Assembly: GCA_011317545.1 (NCBI GenBank) | Contig: WUJK01000009.1 | Span: 868,001-932,000, forward strand | DNA: 64,000 bases | Direction: 5' to 3' | From: Coniella vitis | Taxonomy: Eukaryota > Ascomycota > Sordariomycetes > Diaporthales > Schizoparmaceae | Shown here: positions 12,918 through 23,936 of the stretch, piece by piece | Layout: each line of letters begins with the position of its first letter | Position numbering within the stretch: position 1 is the first letter of the stretch | The notes under the pieces: model-generated | The model's input: the letters and a program-made list of their open reading frames with translations, nothing else | What the model was told of the DNA's origin: nothing | The model's database searches: none | Position numbers and translations under genes: made by a program

Positions 12918-13877
12918 CGCGGCGTCAGGCGAGGGTGGGCTGCGGCAGCAGCGGAATGTCTGGAGATGCGCCCAAACTCATGGGGGCAACTATTAGAATA
13001 AGAAAGAAACAAGGGACGTCATCAACAAACGCCAACAACAACAGACACGGTGAAGGGGGCTGGCTCCTGACTTTTCTTGGCCCTCGGCGCCCGTTTTGGG
13101 CCGCTGCACGCTGTCTCTGTAAGTGTCTGCGAGGCTGTGGTACAGCAGGATAGCGGTCCCCCAAAGTTCCCAGCGACAGCACATTTGATCGATCGGGGAA
13201 AAGTGGCGGCCAGGAAGGCGGATGGCGGAGTCGATGGATGAAGTTCGGCGGGTCAACCAGCGTGACGGTGGGGCTGCAAGCGAGCTTGTAGTGATGTATC
13301 GTTGTACCGCAAATGGAGACGCGTCTAGGGCGCGATTTAGGTTACCTAAGCAGCCCAGGTGCTTCGGGATGCCTTCACGGTGGTCAGAACTCCCCCGGCT
13401 TTTTTTTTTTTTTTTTTTTTTTTTTGCTTTGAAGACGTACGACAGACCAATTTGAAAAGTAATCGCATTTGATATGTGCCAATGTATCCAGAGGCTCGGA
13501 GGGGGGGGGGGGGTTCTATGCTCTTTGCACATTAAGGAAGTGGAATTTTCGATGACTCCCTGGTTATCAAACCTAAGAGTCCTGAAACCCATACTTTATG
13601 CATCTCCCACTCGTCGGAGTTGGTACACGAAGTCTAGCAGATAAGATGGGTTTAAAATTGGTTGAGATGTCTCGTCTTCTTCTATTACTATAGTATTTGT
13701 CGTGTGTCTTTTGGCTCCTGAATACATCCAAGGTACCTTGTTGCAGACCTCCCTGACCATTCCATTACTTACCTATCCACTAAACATCCTCGCTTACTCT
13801 AAAGCAGCGCTTGGTTTCAGCCTTCTTCAACACTTGATCGAAGAGACTTCCTCGGGCTCTCCAAATTCCGAGATCCA
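12918..13877. other. Intergenic with homopolymer tracts
   Basis: Upstream region of GCP4 and 3' flank of the senescence-domain gene. It holds a T26 run at 13400-13425 and a G13 run at 13501-13513. No gene is visible. Confidence 0.6.
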
Positions 13878-15579
13878 TCAAGAGCCCTTCCCCTTCCCCT
13901 TCCCCGACCCTGACCCCAACCCTGACCCTGACCCAGTCGGCCTCCGGTCAAGCAGGCGTTGCTCCGGTCCAGACGTTGAAGCACCGCCTTGACCCGCCGC
14001 TTCGGTACCCTCGGCTCCGCCAACAATGACCTGCCCGCCACCATTCGCGACACGACCCACGACCATGCCCTTAGCCACTGATTTAAGGATGGCCCGCCGC
14101 GACACACCCGTCACGTCAATGTAAACCAGCCCGACGTTCTTGACTCCGCCTCCCAAGCTCCTCGAAACGTCGCCCGCATCGGGTCCCCATTTGTGTTCGA
14201 CAACCTTAGTGGTAGCACTGGAGGTGGTCTCAAGCAGATTGCGGCCAGCCTTCTCCATGCCGTCCGCAAGCGTGCTGAACGCTATGAGACTCTTGTTCAG
14301 CAGACCCGGCTTGAACTCTTCGCGAGGGTTGCCGTCCTTGTCGAAACCCTTGGGCTGGCCGTTCGCCTTGTGTCGTCCCAGTGTAGCGCCCAGATTTTGG
14401 GCGACTTTGCCGATCGAGCCAGCCGTCTTGGCCGAGAGATCAGCCGCGCCTGAGGTGAAGGTGTGAATCTTACGGATGTGCTCCTTGGTCGTGGGCTTGA
14501 AAGTAACAGGCTTGGCGCCGGGCTGTGACTTTTGAGTATAACTGTCTGCACCGTTCTGCATCTTTTTCGCGACAATATCTGAGGTGGTGACGATGAGCCG
14601 TGATGCAGCCACTGCGTTCGACACGAGGAAAGACTTCTTGTAGGATGGATGAAGAGCCATTTCCACGTCTTCATCGCTTGCCGGCGCAATAGTGATCTTG
14701 TGTGAGCCATCTGCCGGCAAAGTAATCTGTACAGGGTCTGTAGCGTGTGTCAGCTATCTAGCCCCGAGTTTTGACAACCAGAACGAGTATAAACGCACCT
14801 TTGGATCCAGGCTTGAGGTCGCTATCTTGCACAATCTGGTAATCATCGCCAATTTCGCCAATGACACCACCATCCTCCTCATCGATCAGGACAATCTGCC
14901 CTCCTCCTTTAGAGCTGCGGCTGCCCTGCGCATAACCTTCTCCAGGCTTGTAGTCGCTGGGGTTATAAGTCGGTAGCCTTTCGCTTGCTGCTGTTGAACC
15001 CGCTGCCGCTTTGGATTGGGACTTGGACGAGCTTACTGCTGCTGTGGGATGAGACCCACGCATAGCACTCTTGGGCACTGGCGGCGGTGCTCGCTCCAAA
15101 AATGCAGTACACTGCGCCAGGATGGTCTCGAACGTGTCGACATCATCCTGTACACCCTTGCGGCTATCCAGCGGAGGGAACTCGATCCTGGTGAAGGTGG
15201 CACTGTCCGGGCCGAGATCCCATCGCGGAATCAGGTAGCTCCTAGGCGGCTGGTGGTAAATTTGGGTAGTGGCTGGCAGAGGGAGATCCAGCTCTGGTGG
15301 TAAGTGGAGATGCAAATAGAAGTCCTCCTCGGCCGGTGCAGCCTGCGGATCGACGACTGCGGCGTCAGCGAAGGGCGACGAGGTCGGGACCATCAACAAC
15401 GACAGCGTTTGGGGGCCGGCTGGCGTGAGCGAGGTCGTATCGCCATTGATAATGTGGTAAGCCGACACGCCGCTGATGGCATACAACAGCTTTGGATCCT
15501 AGATCACATGACATTAGTTATCTAGATGCAACAAGACTGTAAGGTTCGCAGGATGGCTTACATTGTTGCCTGAGGCCAT
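13878..15579 (-). CDS. Senescence/spartin-domain protein
   Basis: Predicted 525-aa protein with three exons: 15579..15562, 15498..14799 and 14737..13878. The first exon is only 18 nt (MASGNN), followed by a GTAAGC donor; without it the downstream frame lacks a good start. Intron 2 uses a GTGCGT donor and a CTACAG acceptor. The N-terminal half (DPKLLYAISGV, then a Pro-rich region) and a Ser-rich linker precede a C-terminal senescence domain (about residues 255-450), which is rich in Ala and Gly with amphipathic segments. This domain is shared with plant senescence proteins and animal spartin, which bind lipid droplets and endosomal membranes, so a lipid-droplet or membrane role is possible but inferred. 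The last 20 residues are a Gly-Ser/Gly-Lys repeat coded by a short tandem DNA repeat at about 13883-13933. Confidence 0.8.
13883..13933. repeat. C-rich short tandem repeat inside the senescence-domain coding region
   Basis: Repeats of CCCCTT and then CCCTGA/CCCAA units on the plus strand. They encode the Gly-Ser/Gly-Lys tail of the minus-strand protein and are a likely site of length variation between strains. Confidence 0.6.
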
Positions 15580-16581
15580 TGCGACGCCGATTGCTGCTGC
15601 TTCTTTTTCTTGCTGTTGTTGTTGTTCTTTTGCTCTATCGTTGGACAAGAAAAGCAACTAGTTGGCGTCTTGAGCCTTGCTTAATTTCGTTCAAATGCAC
15701 CTGACAAGAAGAGTGGAAGAGGGTATCACAGGGGCGAGAAGTAAAAATAGCTACAAGTTGTGAAGATACGGCATCTACCAGATACTCTAGGTTGTTGGTT
15801 GGTTCTTGCTCAATATTGGGTGGGAGGAAGGCTTTTGGGCGCTTAGCGATTGCCAGTGGTTGCAGTGAGTCTTCCAGAGGCCTCGCATCAGGTCTAGGCG
15901 GGGTGCGGGCTTGGAGGGGCAACGGGGCAACGGCCAGAAACTACCTATGTAGTCACACGTCATTGGGTGTCGCCCCAAAAGCCAGTTTGCCGCCACTCTA
16001 GGCCACTCTGAGTTGCGCCGAAACAAAAATAACATTGCCTCGCTGCTAATGCAATCAAGGGATGCCAAGATTGCAAGCAAGAATAGACTTGTGGTCGTGC
16101 TGCCAAGACCAATTCTGTGCCAGCCTCGATTTGTAGGTGGTAGTGGTCGCCGCTGCGCCGTCGTCACCATCAGCCGTCACTGTCTCGCCCGTTCTTTTAG
16201 GGTCAGTGATTTTTCTGTTTCGAAATGCAACTGTGCCGCTTGAAAGGCACAGGACTTTCGTGAGGTTCGATGTGTAAGTAGGTAGGTATGCATGCCGTCA
16301 GGTTCTCCCCTGCAACAACGCAGATTGTATCATGACAGCAGCATATCGGGTAGCGTTTGGCACGCAGACGAACGACGAGCGCAACGTGTCCCTATTTATA
16401 TCCGTCCGCAGCGTCTGGTTGTATTGTCCAAATTTCTCCCGAGATCCCGGGCAGGACAGGTTTGTGGGCGACGTCCGGGCCGTGTCACGCAGGCCGAGCT
16501 GCATCTCGTCCAGGCACACGGCTTATCGGCATTCTGTATCCATAACGAATCTTTTTGCAAGCCAAAGACCGATCGCAAGCT

Positions 16582-16598
16582 GTACTATGCCATAGTAC
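16582..16598. repeat. Perfect 8-bp inverted repeat GTACTATG-C-CATAGTAC
   Basis: Arms at 16582-16589 and 16591-16598 with a one-base spacer. It belongs to the recurrent TACTATGTA/TACATAGTA motif family and lies in the upstream region of the Zn2Cys6 gene. Confidence 0.75.
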
Positions 16599-17543
16599 CT
16601 AGGAGCATGTGCCACTTGTTGGCCCCTCCTCTGCCCTAAACAACTGAGCCCACGCCGTGGATGATCGGCCCTCGTTCTACTATTAACACGGTCCAACAAG
16701 ATAGCTTGCAAGCACCACAACAAAGAATATTATTATTAGCCAAAAATGCATCAAAGGGATTCCTCGTGGCGGTACTATGTACTCTGCCTCCTTGTGTTTG
16801 CAGACAGTCTCCACAAGCACTGCGACTCGGCTACGAGACCTGAGCTCGCTCGCGGCCTGGGGCTGCCTGGGATGCATATGTTGAACTGCGCTTCGTATGC
16901 ACCTTGCCTGAAGAGTTCCCAACATCGCCCAATTCGGGTCACGTAGCAATGATTCAGTGGGTTGGTGTTGCCACCGCTGCTGAGCCATTTTCGTTTACCT
17001 GCCAAGCGGCCCAATGTCGGTTAATAACACGCGATATAGCACCTTTCTTTCAAGCAAAGAGTTGAAGGAGAAAGAAAGTGAGGACTGACTGGAGAGGGTG
17101 GCTTCTCAGGCGGACATCATTGTCCAGAACCAAGTCGCCATGCTACCAAGACACTTGCGGGGCCTGAGGTATCCCTCGAGCCGAGCCCTAGCCTACTGTA
17201 TAAACCCGGCTGATGCCGCTTGGAAAGCATGATGATGCTTGTATGTTAAGGTACAGCGGTACGTACCGTCCTGGGAGCCCATGCCTGGTTGGTGCGTTGG
17301 GTGTGTGTGTCTTATAAAAAAAAAAATGAGAGGACGTTCATTCTTTGACCGGTGCTTCTCGTACCGGGCCTGAGCAATACCTAAGAATGTACCTCCTTGC
17401 CCTACCCGAGACGGAAGGTACAAAGGATACCCGTTCTTGTCTCTTGGAGGCCTGGATTAGCTCCCGGAAAGCAAGGATCTTGCCAAGCCGGTCTGGCAGT
17501 CCACAGGGCACGGAAAGTGCGACCACCCCTGTAGGAATGCCAA

Positions 17544-17564
17544 TACTATGTAATGTACATAGTA
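17544..17564. repeat. Perfect 9-bp inverted repeat TACTATGTA-atg-TACATAGTA
   Basis: Arms at 17544-17552 and 17556-17564, spacer 3 nt. This is the clearest example of the recurrent motif and lies about 390 bp before the proposed first exon of the Zn2Cys6 regulator. Confidence 0.8.
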
Positions 17565-17954
17565 CAGGCTTGCACGTACTATGCTGCCGCTGCCACTGCT
17601 ATTCAGTGCAGCTCGGTGCAGTGCAGGGCACCGCAAGCATGGGGTGATCTTACTCTCCCAACTTGGATTCTATAACACCACAAGCACGACGGCGTCTCTT
17701 GTTCTCTTATGCTCTGCATGGCTATACAGCCGGGCTGTTAACGCGCACTTAGACGCATCTCTTACGCCTCTAGCTGCTCATCTCCACCAGCAGGCGCCCG
17801 CCCATCTGTGCCACCTCCGCTCCATCCTTTACGCACGTTGACTCGAACCCTCCTCTGCTTCCTCCATCCTTCAAGCAAACAGACAGATCGACTTGGCCTG
17901 CCATTCGCATCTTGACATCCTCTCCTTCGCTCCTAAAGGCCGCTCCTTGCCGCC

Positions 17955-20900
17955 ATGCCTGCAGCTGCAGCTATCCAGTAAACCGATCACAGGCCCCATC
18001 TAAGCGCATCAAAGCTCTGGTTCTTGTCTCGCTTTGATCTGAATCAACTCCTACAAGCTTCGTGCCTCAAGTCTGTTACCCATTTGCTTTCGTATCTGCC
18101 ACGGCAGCAGTTTTTTTAATCTTTTTTTCTCGCCTTGCCGTGCTCACCGTCTCGCTGCCTGCCCAGCATTTCATACCGTCCCGGTAACACATAGAAAAGA
18201 ACCCATACATTCCCCCTTGCGGGCATTCGATTTCTTCGCCTTGTAACCGGTTACCTGCTTGCGTCCTTTGTTGATGCTGCCGCCACGCCTTGTGTAATAC
18301 CAGCGGCCATTGATTGCAGAGGTCGTCTCTTTGTTGTCCGGTGACCGTGCTAACTGCAACCCGGACCCCAGACAAACTCTTGCATGACAAGTTACTGCCA
18401 CTTGTCTGAGGTGACGCGGCTTTTGGGGAGTTCTTGGGAAGGCAGGAGAAAGAGTTGCCGGTTCGTCGCAGCATCGACCTTCAGTTCAGCCGTCACGGCT
18501 CGTCGTCGGGTCTGCCGAGGACCCAACCCGTCTTCACAATTACTTCTCTACAGTCTATCCTCTCTCCACCGGATCCCTCGGTCGATGCTCCGGCCGATAC
18601 TCCACCCGCCGCGTCCGCTACTTCCTCCCCGAAGCGCAATTTCGCCGAGGCATTCGACGCTGTCCTTACCGAGCATCGACCCGCGCTACCCCTCAACCCA
18701 TCGCCGGGTCCGGGCCCGCGCCCGCGCCCGCCGCCGCCACCGCCAATCTACCACAATCATACTATCCAAGGCTTCTCGCCGGCCGCACGATCCGGAGTGG
18801 GGCTTGGCCACGGCCACGATGACCGCGGCGGCGCAGAGTTTGCCGTTATGAGTGGCATGGACGATAAGAAAGTCGCCGTTATAAAACGGCAGCCCATGCG
18901 GTCAAGCATTGCCTGTCTCAAGTGCCGCAAGTCCAAAATCAAGTGCGAGAATGATGGAGGCACGTCACCCTGCGAAACGTGTATAAAGCAAGGCAAGGAC
19001 TGCCAGTACCCAGAAATTGCGCCGCTCCCTCCCCCGAAGCGGCCTGAACCTGCGTCAGCACCAAGACCCGAACGTGACGCAGGGGCGGACCGGAAACGCA
19101 TCAAGAAAGCCGAAGATGGATCGCGAGCTGAAGGGCAGAACTCGCCTGCAGCCCACGCCGAAGATGTCTTGTCGGCCCATTACTTGACACCTAAATTGTG
19201 GTCCGAGGTCTTTGACATTTATAGACTGCACTTTGCTACTGAATTGCCGTTCCTTCATATCCCCACGCTCAAGGAGAGTATGGGCCTCAGACTTAGAGCC
19301 GGTAACAGAGATACGTCGTCCGACTTGAATCTTGTCCTCCTCGGCATCCTCACATTGACCGCGCGGTTTCATCAAGACCTTGTCAAGTATGCTACCCATA
19401 CAGCGAATACACAACCTGGAGCTGCCAAGACCCGGCCAACCCAGGGCAAGCCTGACTCGTCAGCTGCTTCGGACTTTTATGCCGAGGCTCTGCGCAAGGC
19501 CCTTGGACCTCTCGGTACATCCATGACGACTGCGTCGGTTGAACGTGTTCAAGCATTTCTTATGCTTGGCTTATATGAGTGGAGCCAAGTTCAGCCAAGG
19601 ACGGGTGGCCTCGGTGCGTGGATGTATGTGGGTGTTGCTATTCGGCTTGCACAAGCTCTTGGGCTTGGATTCGGCGACAAGTTTAGCACCGGAAGGGGTC
19701 GTACCAGTAACGCAAACAAGCCGGGCGCCGGTCCAGCAAGCACAACACCTCCCGATGTCATGATATCCAAGGAGATTAGGCGGAGGACAATGTTCAGTTG
19801 CTTGATTCTCGATCGTCTCCTATCATGCGGCAAAGAACGCGTCTCAACTATCCGGTCGGAAGATTTGCAAATCCAGCTTCCATGCAATGAATGGGCTTTT
19901 GATTTGTCAAAGGAAGTCAAGACAGGCTTCTTGAAGGCCTCTGAAGATGGTGACGATATTCCACAAGTTATTGAAGACGATAGCCCTTTGAGCCGATTCA
20001 TCCGCCTGGTTGATCTCTGGGGCGAAATCTCCAAGTTTAGTTTTGCTGGGGGCCGACTGGTTGAAAAGTATCCGCCTTGGGATCCGCGGACAAGGTTTTA
20101 CAAGTTGAGGCAGAAGCTCGAAGCCTTCTATGCTGATTTACCATCCACGTTCACTCTATCGACGTCAAACTACCATAGGCATGAGAACCACCAAGCTTCC
20201 AGTGTATATGTTTCATTGCACATGCTAGGCAGTGTCTGCACAATCATGTTGCATCGGTATGATTTGAGCGCCTCATTTTACGTGATCCTTGAGACGCATC
20301 GCTGACTGGTCATAGTGAATATGTTCCCTTCTTGCCTATTCGATGTGATAGACCGTGCGGACCTCTTGACGAGCCGACCTTTCCAGAGGGCCAGTACGAT
20401 GTTCCTGAGGGGTTCTGGGACGAGAGCGCAGAATGCTTGTTCAAAGCCTCCAGGGCCATCGTTGACCTTATTGAAATCTGCCGCGACAAGCTCCCACTTT
20501 CGGGTCTAGTCCTCTTTGCCATTTGGGTAGCAGCTTTTGTGGGTCAGTACGCATGGCATTTCCCGCACATGGATCTCCAGCGGTATATGCTTGTGAGTGA
20601 GGTCCAGAATGATCATGAGTCCCTGGCGGACATGGACGTGACAGATACGGGACCCACTGGGGTCTGCTACCAAACGCTCGTCCGAATATCCGGATGGCTC
20701 AAGATGGCATCAACCTATGTTGGCTACTTGTAAGCAAATTTGCTGCGCCGTTTTACTTGCCGCTTATCGACCTGACTAATGACCTGTGTGTGTAGCAAGG
20801 ACATTGAGCACTTTATACTCAAAGTCAAGCAGGACTATCATCGTCATCTTGAGGTCGGTAGCGACAGAGCTAGGGGATCGCCGCAAAGCGACGGCAGATT

Positions 20901-21444
20901 ACCAATATCTGGAGGTGGTCTTGAGGAATGGAAAAAGGAAAACGCAAAGATTGTCAATAATGGGATGATTTTGGCTGACGAAGGAGTCACGAGACAATAC
21001 GACGTGTCGGAAAGGTCATACCGCGCCGATACATTCGAGCCAGACTATCCCGCGAGGGAAGTCGAGCAGCAGCAAAACGCACAGCGCGCACCGCTCTCCT
21101 TGTTCCGGGCCATTAATAATCGTCAGAATTATCCAGAAGACCCCGCGTCTACATCATCATCCTTGAGACATGCTACCGCTTCTTCGCACAGAACGCCGCT
21201 CAGTCGGGCTCCCAGTGGAGGGACATTCGTTGATCCTAGTGGACGAGGCGGAGGAGGCAGCGAAGCGGCTCCATCCATACCTCGAGATGGAGACGAGCTA
21301 GACGTCATGGAGCAACTAGATGAGTGGGAGTCGACGCGTATAGCGGACTGTTTGGCCAAGGTTGGGGGTGACATCCAAGGGTTTTCGTATGGAGACATCC
21401 CCAAGCAGACTCAGGTTTTTGGGGGATTGCCCTTGTTAGGATAG
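17955..21444 (+). CDS. Zn2Cys6 (fungal-specific) transcription factor
   Basis: Nuclear regulator with a Zn(II)2Cys6 DNA-binding cluster spaced CX2CX6CX8CX2CX6C. The frame is coding-like from about 18472, but it has no ATG before 18848, and an in-frame stop lies at 18407-18409. I therefore propose a first exon 17955..17977 (ATG in a GCCGCC context, encoding MPAAAAI), a 494-nt intron with a GTAAAC donor and CGCAG acceptor, then exons 18472..20256, 20316..20729 and 20796..21444, giving 956 aa. On that numbering the six Cys are 156, 159, 166, 175, 178 and 185. The next two introns (59 and 66 nt) are well supported by frame. The central part (about 240-650) has the helical 'fungal_trans' middle homology region, and the C-terminus is polar and Gly/Ser-rich. 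If the first exon is wrong, translation from 18848 still includes the whole zinc cluster. Target genes are unknown. Confidence 0.8.
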
Positions 21445-21915
21445 ATATCTGAGTCTGTAACCACAATGCGGTGGTGTGAAAACCTTTTTGTGGTTGAGGA
21501 GTAGGGACAAAGGGTTTGTGTTCTGCTGCAGGGTTAGCTTTGAGCGAGAGAGCAGTGCAGTGCAGTGTTTCTAGGGCCATGTCCCGGGGAAGACTAAGAA
21601 GCATTGAGGGGTAGATTAGATCTTGGAAACGTTAGAAGCACCGAAGAGTCCTAGAGGTTTTTGGAACGCGTTTAATATCAGACCGTCAAGATTTTGCGAG
21701 GTGTGGGGATGGGGCGGCACGTTACTACGCTGGATGAGGCTGACAGAAAACCCATACTATGTAATCCAGTCTTGACTAGCCGCAAACCGCATGGTGGAGA
21801 CAGATTGGCAGTGCAAGCAAACAAACAGATTGATAACAGTACTATGCAACGAGAATAAAACAGAATCCAGGAAGCACTGGAAGAAAGAAAACGAGGCCAA
21901 AAAACCAAAAAATGA
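21445..21915. other. Intergenic: 3' flank of the Zn2Cys6 gene
   Basis: 470 bp up to the tRNA gene. It carries a short GCAGT repeat at about 21550 and one TACTATGTA copy at 21755-21763. No gene is visible. Confidence 0.55.
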
Positions 21916-22013
21916 ACTCCCGGCGGGGCTCGAACCCGCAACCCCCAGATTACTGACTTGATTCGAATGAATCAGGTTAGAAGTCTGATGCGCTACCATT
22001 GCGCCACGGGAGC
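21916..22013 (-). tRNA. tRNA-Arg (anticodon UCU) with an intron
   Basis: Read on the minus strand, the sequence folds as a full cloverleaf. The acceptor GCTCCCG (22013-22007) pairs with CGGGAGT (21922-21916), with one G-U pair. The D arm is TGGCGCAATGGTAGCGCA. The anticodon stem TCAGA/TCTGG encloses loop CTTCTAA with anticodon TCT at 21981-21979. The T arm is GCGGG-TTCGAGC-CCCGC. An intron of about 27 nt sits one base 3' of the anticodon (about 21977-21951), the normal eukaryotic position. The intron itself can form a TGATTC/GAATCA hairpin. No CCA is encoded, as expected for a nuclear gene. Confidence 0.95.
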
Positions 22014-22342
22014 TGAACTTGAGAAGTTGTTCTCATTGAACTTGGATGTTTGTCACTTCAGTAATGCATCTTATATACCCATTTTTGTTAAGAATAATTG
22101 AAGAGCCGCATCTATGAAGGCACAAACGTGATGGTGATAGATCGAATCAATAATGTTGGTTGGTGGACGGTCATTTGTGAGATTGTCTTGTCTGTTGGAC
22201 AGCGCGTGCAACATGCAGTTCCATCCCGAACTCAAAACACACAAAATAGATGTGATTGAAGTATTGGATCTGCAGCTTTGACCTGACTATTGATGTTGTA
22301 CAGTTCATTCCCGGGAGAGCCGTGGTGATGCAAGTGATTAAA

Positions 22343-22359
22343 ATATATATGCGCGCGCG
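22343..22359. repeat. Alternating purine-pyrimidine run (AT)4(GC)4G
   Basis: Seventeen bases alternate strictly, first A/T then G/C. Such runs can adopt left-handed DNA under supercoiling; no function is shown here. Confidence 0.6.
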
Positions 22360-22546
22360 ATTCGTTCACACTGCAATAGGCTATAGCTTGACTTTGGTGC
22401 AACCAGCTGCCTTGGACACGTGAGCTTTGAAACCAATGCGCAGGGATGCTAAACATGTACTATTTCCTAGCTTGTGAGGCTAGCAGCCGGGTTGCGGGTG
22501 GGTGGTGGGTGATTCCAGAAGTGGTGATTTTGTTTATTGCTCCGCG

Positions 22547-22574
22547 AAAAAAAAAAAAAAAAAAAAAAAAAAAA
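22547..22574. repeat. A28 homopolymer
   Basis: Twenty-eight consecutive A residues in intergenic DNA. This could be a retroposon-type tail, but no target-site duplication or coding remnant is evident next to it. Confidence 0.8.
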
Positions 22575-23936
22575 CAGGAACTTTTTGGCTTTGGCCTTTG
22601 GGGTGACCGGGTATTTAAGTCAAAACATAGTGCTATAGACATAAGGGATAGCAGAAAAGATATCCTTGTTGGCCCTGAGGGTAATGAGTCGAGGAGGATA
22701 TGGTTTCAATTATCACCAAATACACTTTCACAACGCCTATCGTGAAATCAGTTTGCAGAGCTTTTGGAGCAAGATGGAGTTGTGTGTAAATACTCGAGTA
22801 TAACCTATGGTTTATTACCTATGTAGACATAGACGATACTTGGAAATACAAAGGGGCCTCAATGTTCGCGGTAGTGCATATGATGAATTGGATACTGTTG
22901 AGGACTGATGATGTAGAAACTCACCAGGCTCTTGGAAACGCGGGGGTTCACCTGGCAACTCCTCAAGTCAATGGAAACGAATAAGACGCAGAACATGTCT
23001 GAATCCGCCTGATTCGGTACTATAGCTATCGGGGCAGGTATAACAAAGTGAATGCACACGATTTAACAGGAGGAAACACGTAGAATAACTATATTTCCAC
23101 AGTCGTACATCATTCTTTGGCAAAGTAAGAAATATACGAAACTATCCAAAGAATTAAGTCACTATATATATTGGACTTATAGGTAATCCTGATTCTACCC
23201 TTATACGAACGCCAACACCTAGTGAAAGCATTATGAAATATTCCCTCTACGTCGATACAAACGTTAATGTATCAAAGTCGGAAGTTATCTCCCGATAACT
23301 TCGAAACTCGATTCGAGAAAGAGAAAATGAAGATCCGGATAGTTTTTGTACGCATAACTCGAAACTATTAATCAGCTGTCACCATGTGAGGCGCGAACGA
23401 ACGCATTATCGAGAACATTGTCAGCATGATTGTTTGCAATACAAGGTTGACTTGTCATGGCAACTGAGATCGTAACAAGCCACCATTCATATTCACCATG
23501 CACATAAAAACTGATGAGCAGGAAAGTTTCGGGGATAAGTATATTTATGTACGTCAAAAACGAGAGAATATATAGATGCGCCACTTGCCTTCCATATATG
23601 TATGTACAAGAATTTCAAACAGCCTGAACAACAGACAACCCAGAGCTGGGCGTCGTTGGGCCAAAAGCCGAGGATGAAGAAATATCCGTCCCTTTCTCTC
23701 TTGCTATCTCAATGCATCAATGCATTTCAAAACTCGCACGAAGAAGTCTACCCACACTGAAGAAGGAATTGGAAAAAGGAGAAAAAAGAGAAGAAAAACA
23801 AAGAAAAACGTCAGCCAATCTAGCAAGAGCTAAAGAGAGAGAGGAATAAAGTCTATCGCGTTATTCGTCCCTCTTCAACACCCTCGTTTTTGTTCTTGTT
23901 CTTTTTTTCTTCATCTTCTTCCTGCCATTGGTTCCT

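Larger units (their letters stand above)
15580..17954. other. Intergenic: long divergent upstream region
   Basis: About 2.4 kb between the senescence-domain gene (-) and the proposed first exon of the Zn2Cys6 regulator (+). No protein-like open frame was found. It holds two near-perfect inverted copies of the TACTATGTA motif (16582-16598 and 17544-17564) and a single copy at 16772-16782. Confidence 0.55.
22014..23936. other. Intergenic: AT-rich, gene-free
   Basis: About 1.9 kb between the tRNA and the cellobiohydrolase gene, with no protein-like frame. It holds an A28 run at 22547-22574 and an alternating purine-pyrimidine run at 22343-22359. From about 22,780 to 23,600 the sequence is visibly AT-rich. 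A purine-rich tract lies at about 23759-23810. It may be a decayed element, but nothing recognisable remains. Confidence 0.5.

Noticed and set aside
13883..13933. Telomere-like C-rich repeat (CCCTGA units)
   Set aside because: Units differ from the fungal TTAGGG complement and lie inside a coding exon; a coding microsatellite explains them.
17825..17855. Possible tRNA B-box (TTCGAGT on the minus strand)
   Set aside because: The flanking bases cannot form a T stem and no acceptor or anticodon arm is present.
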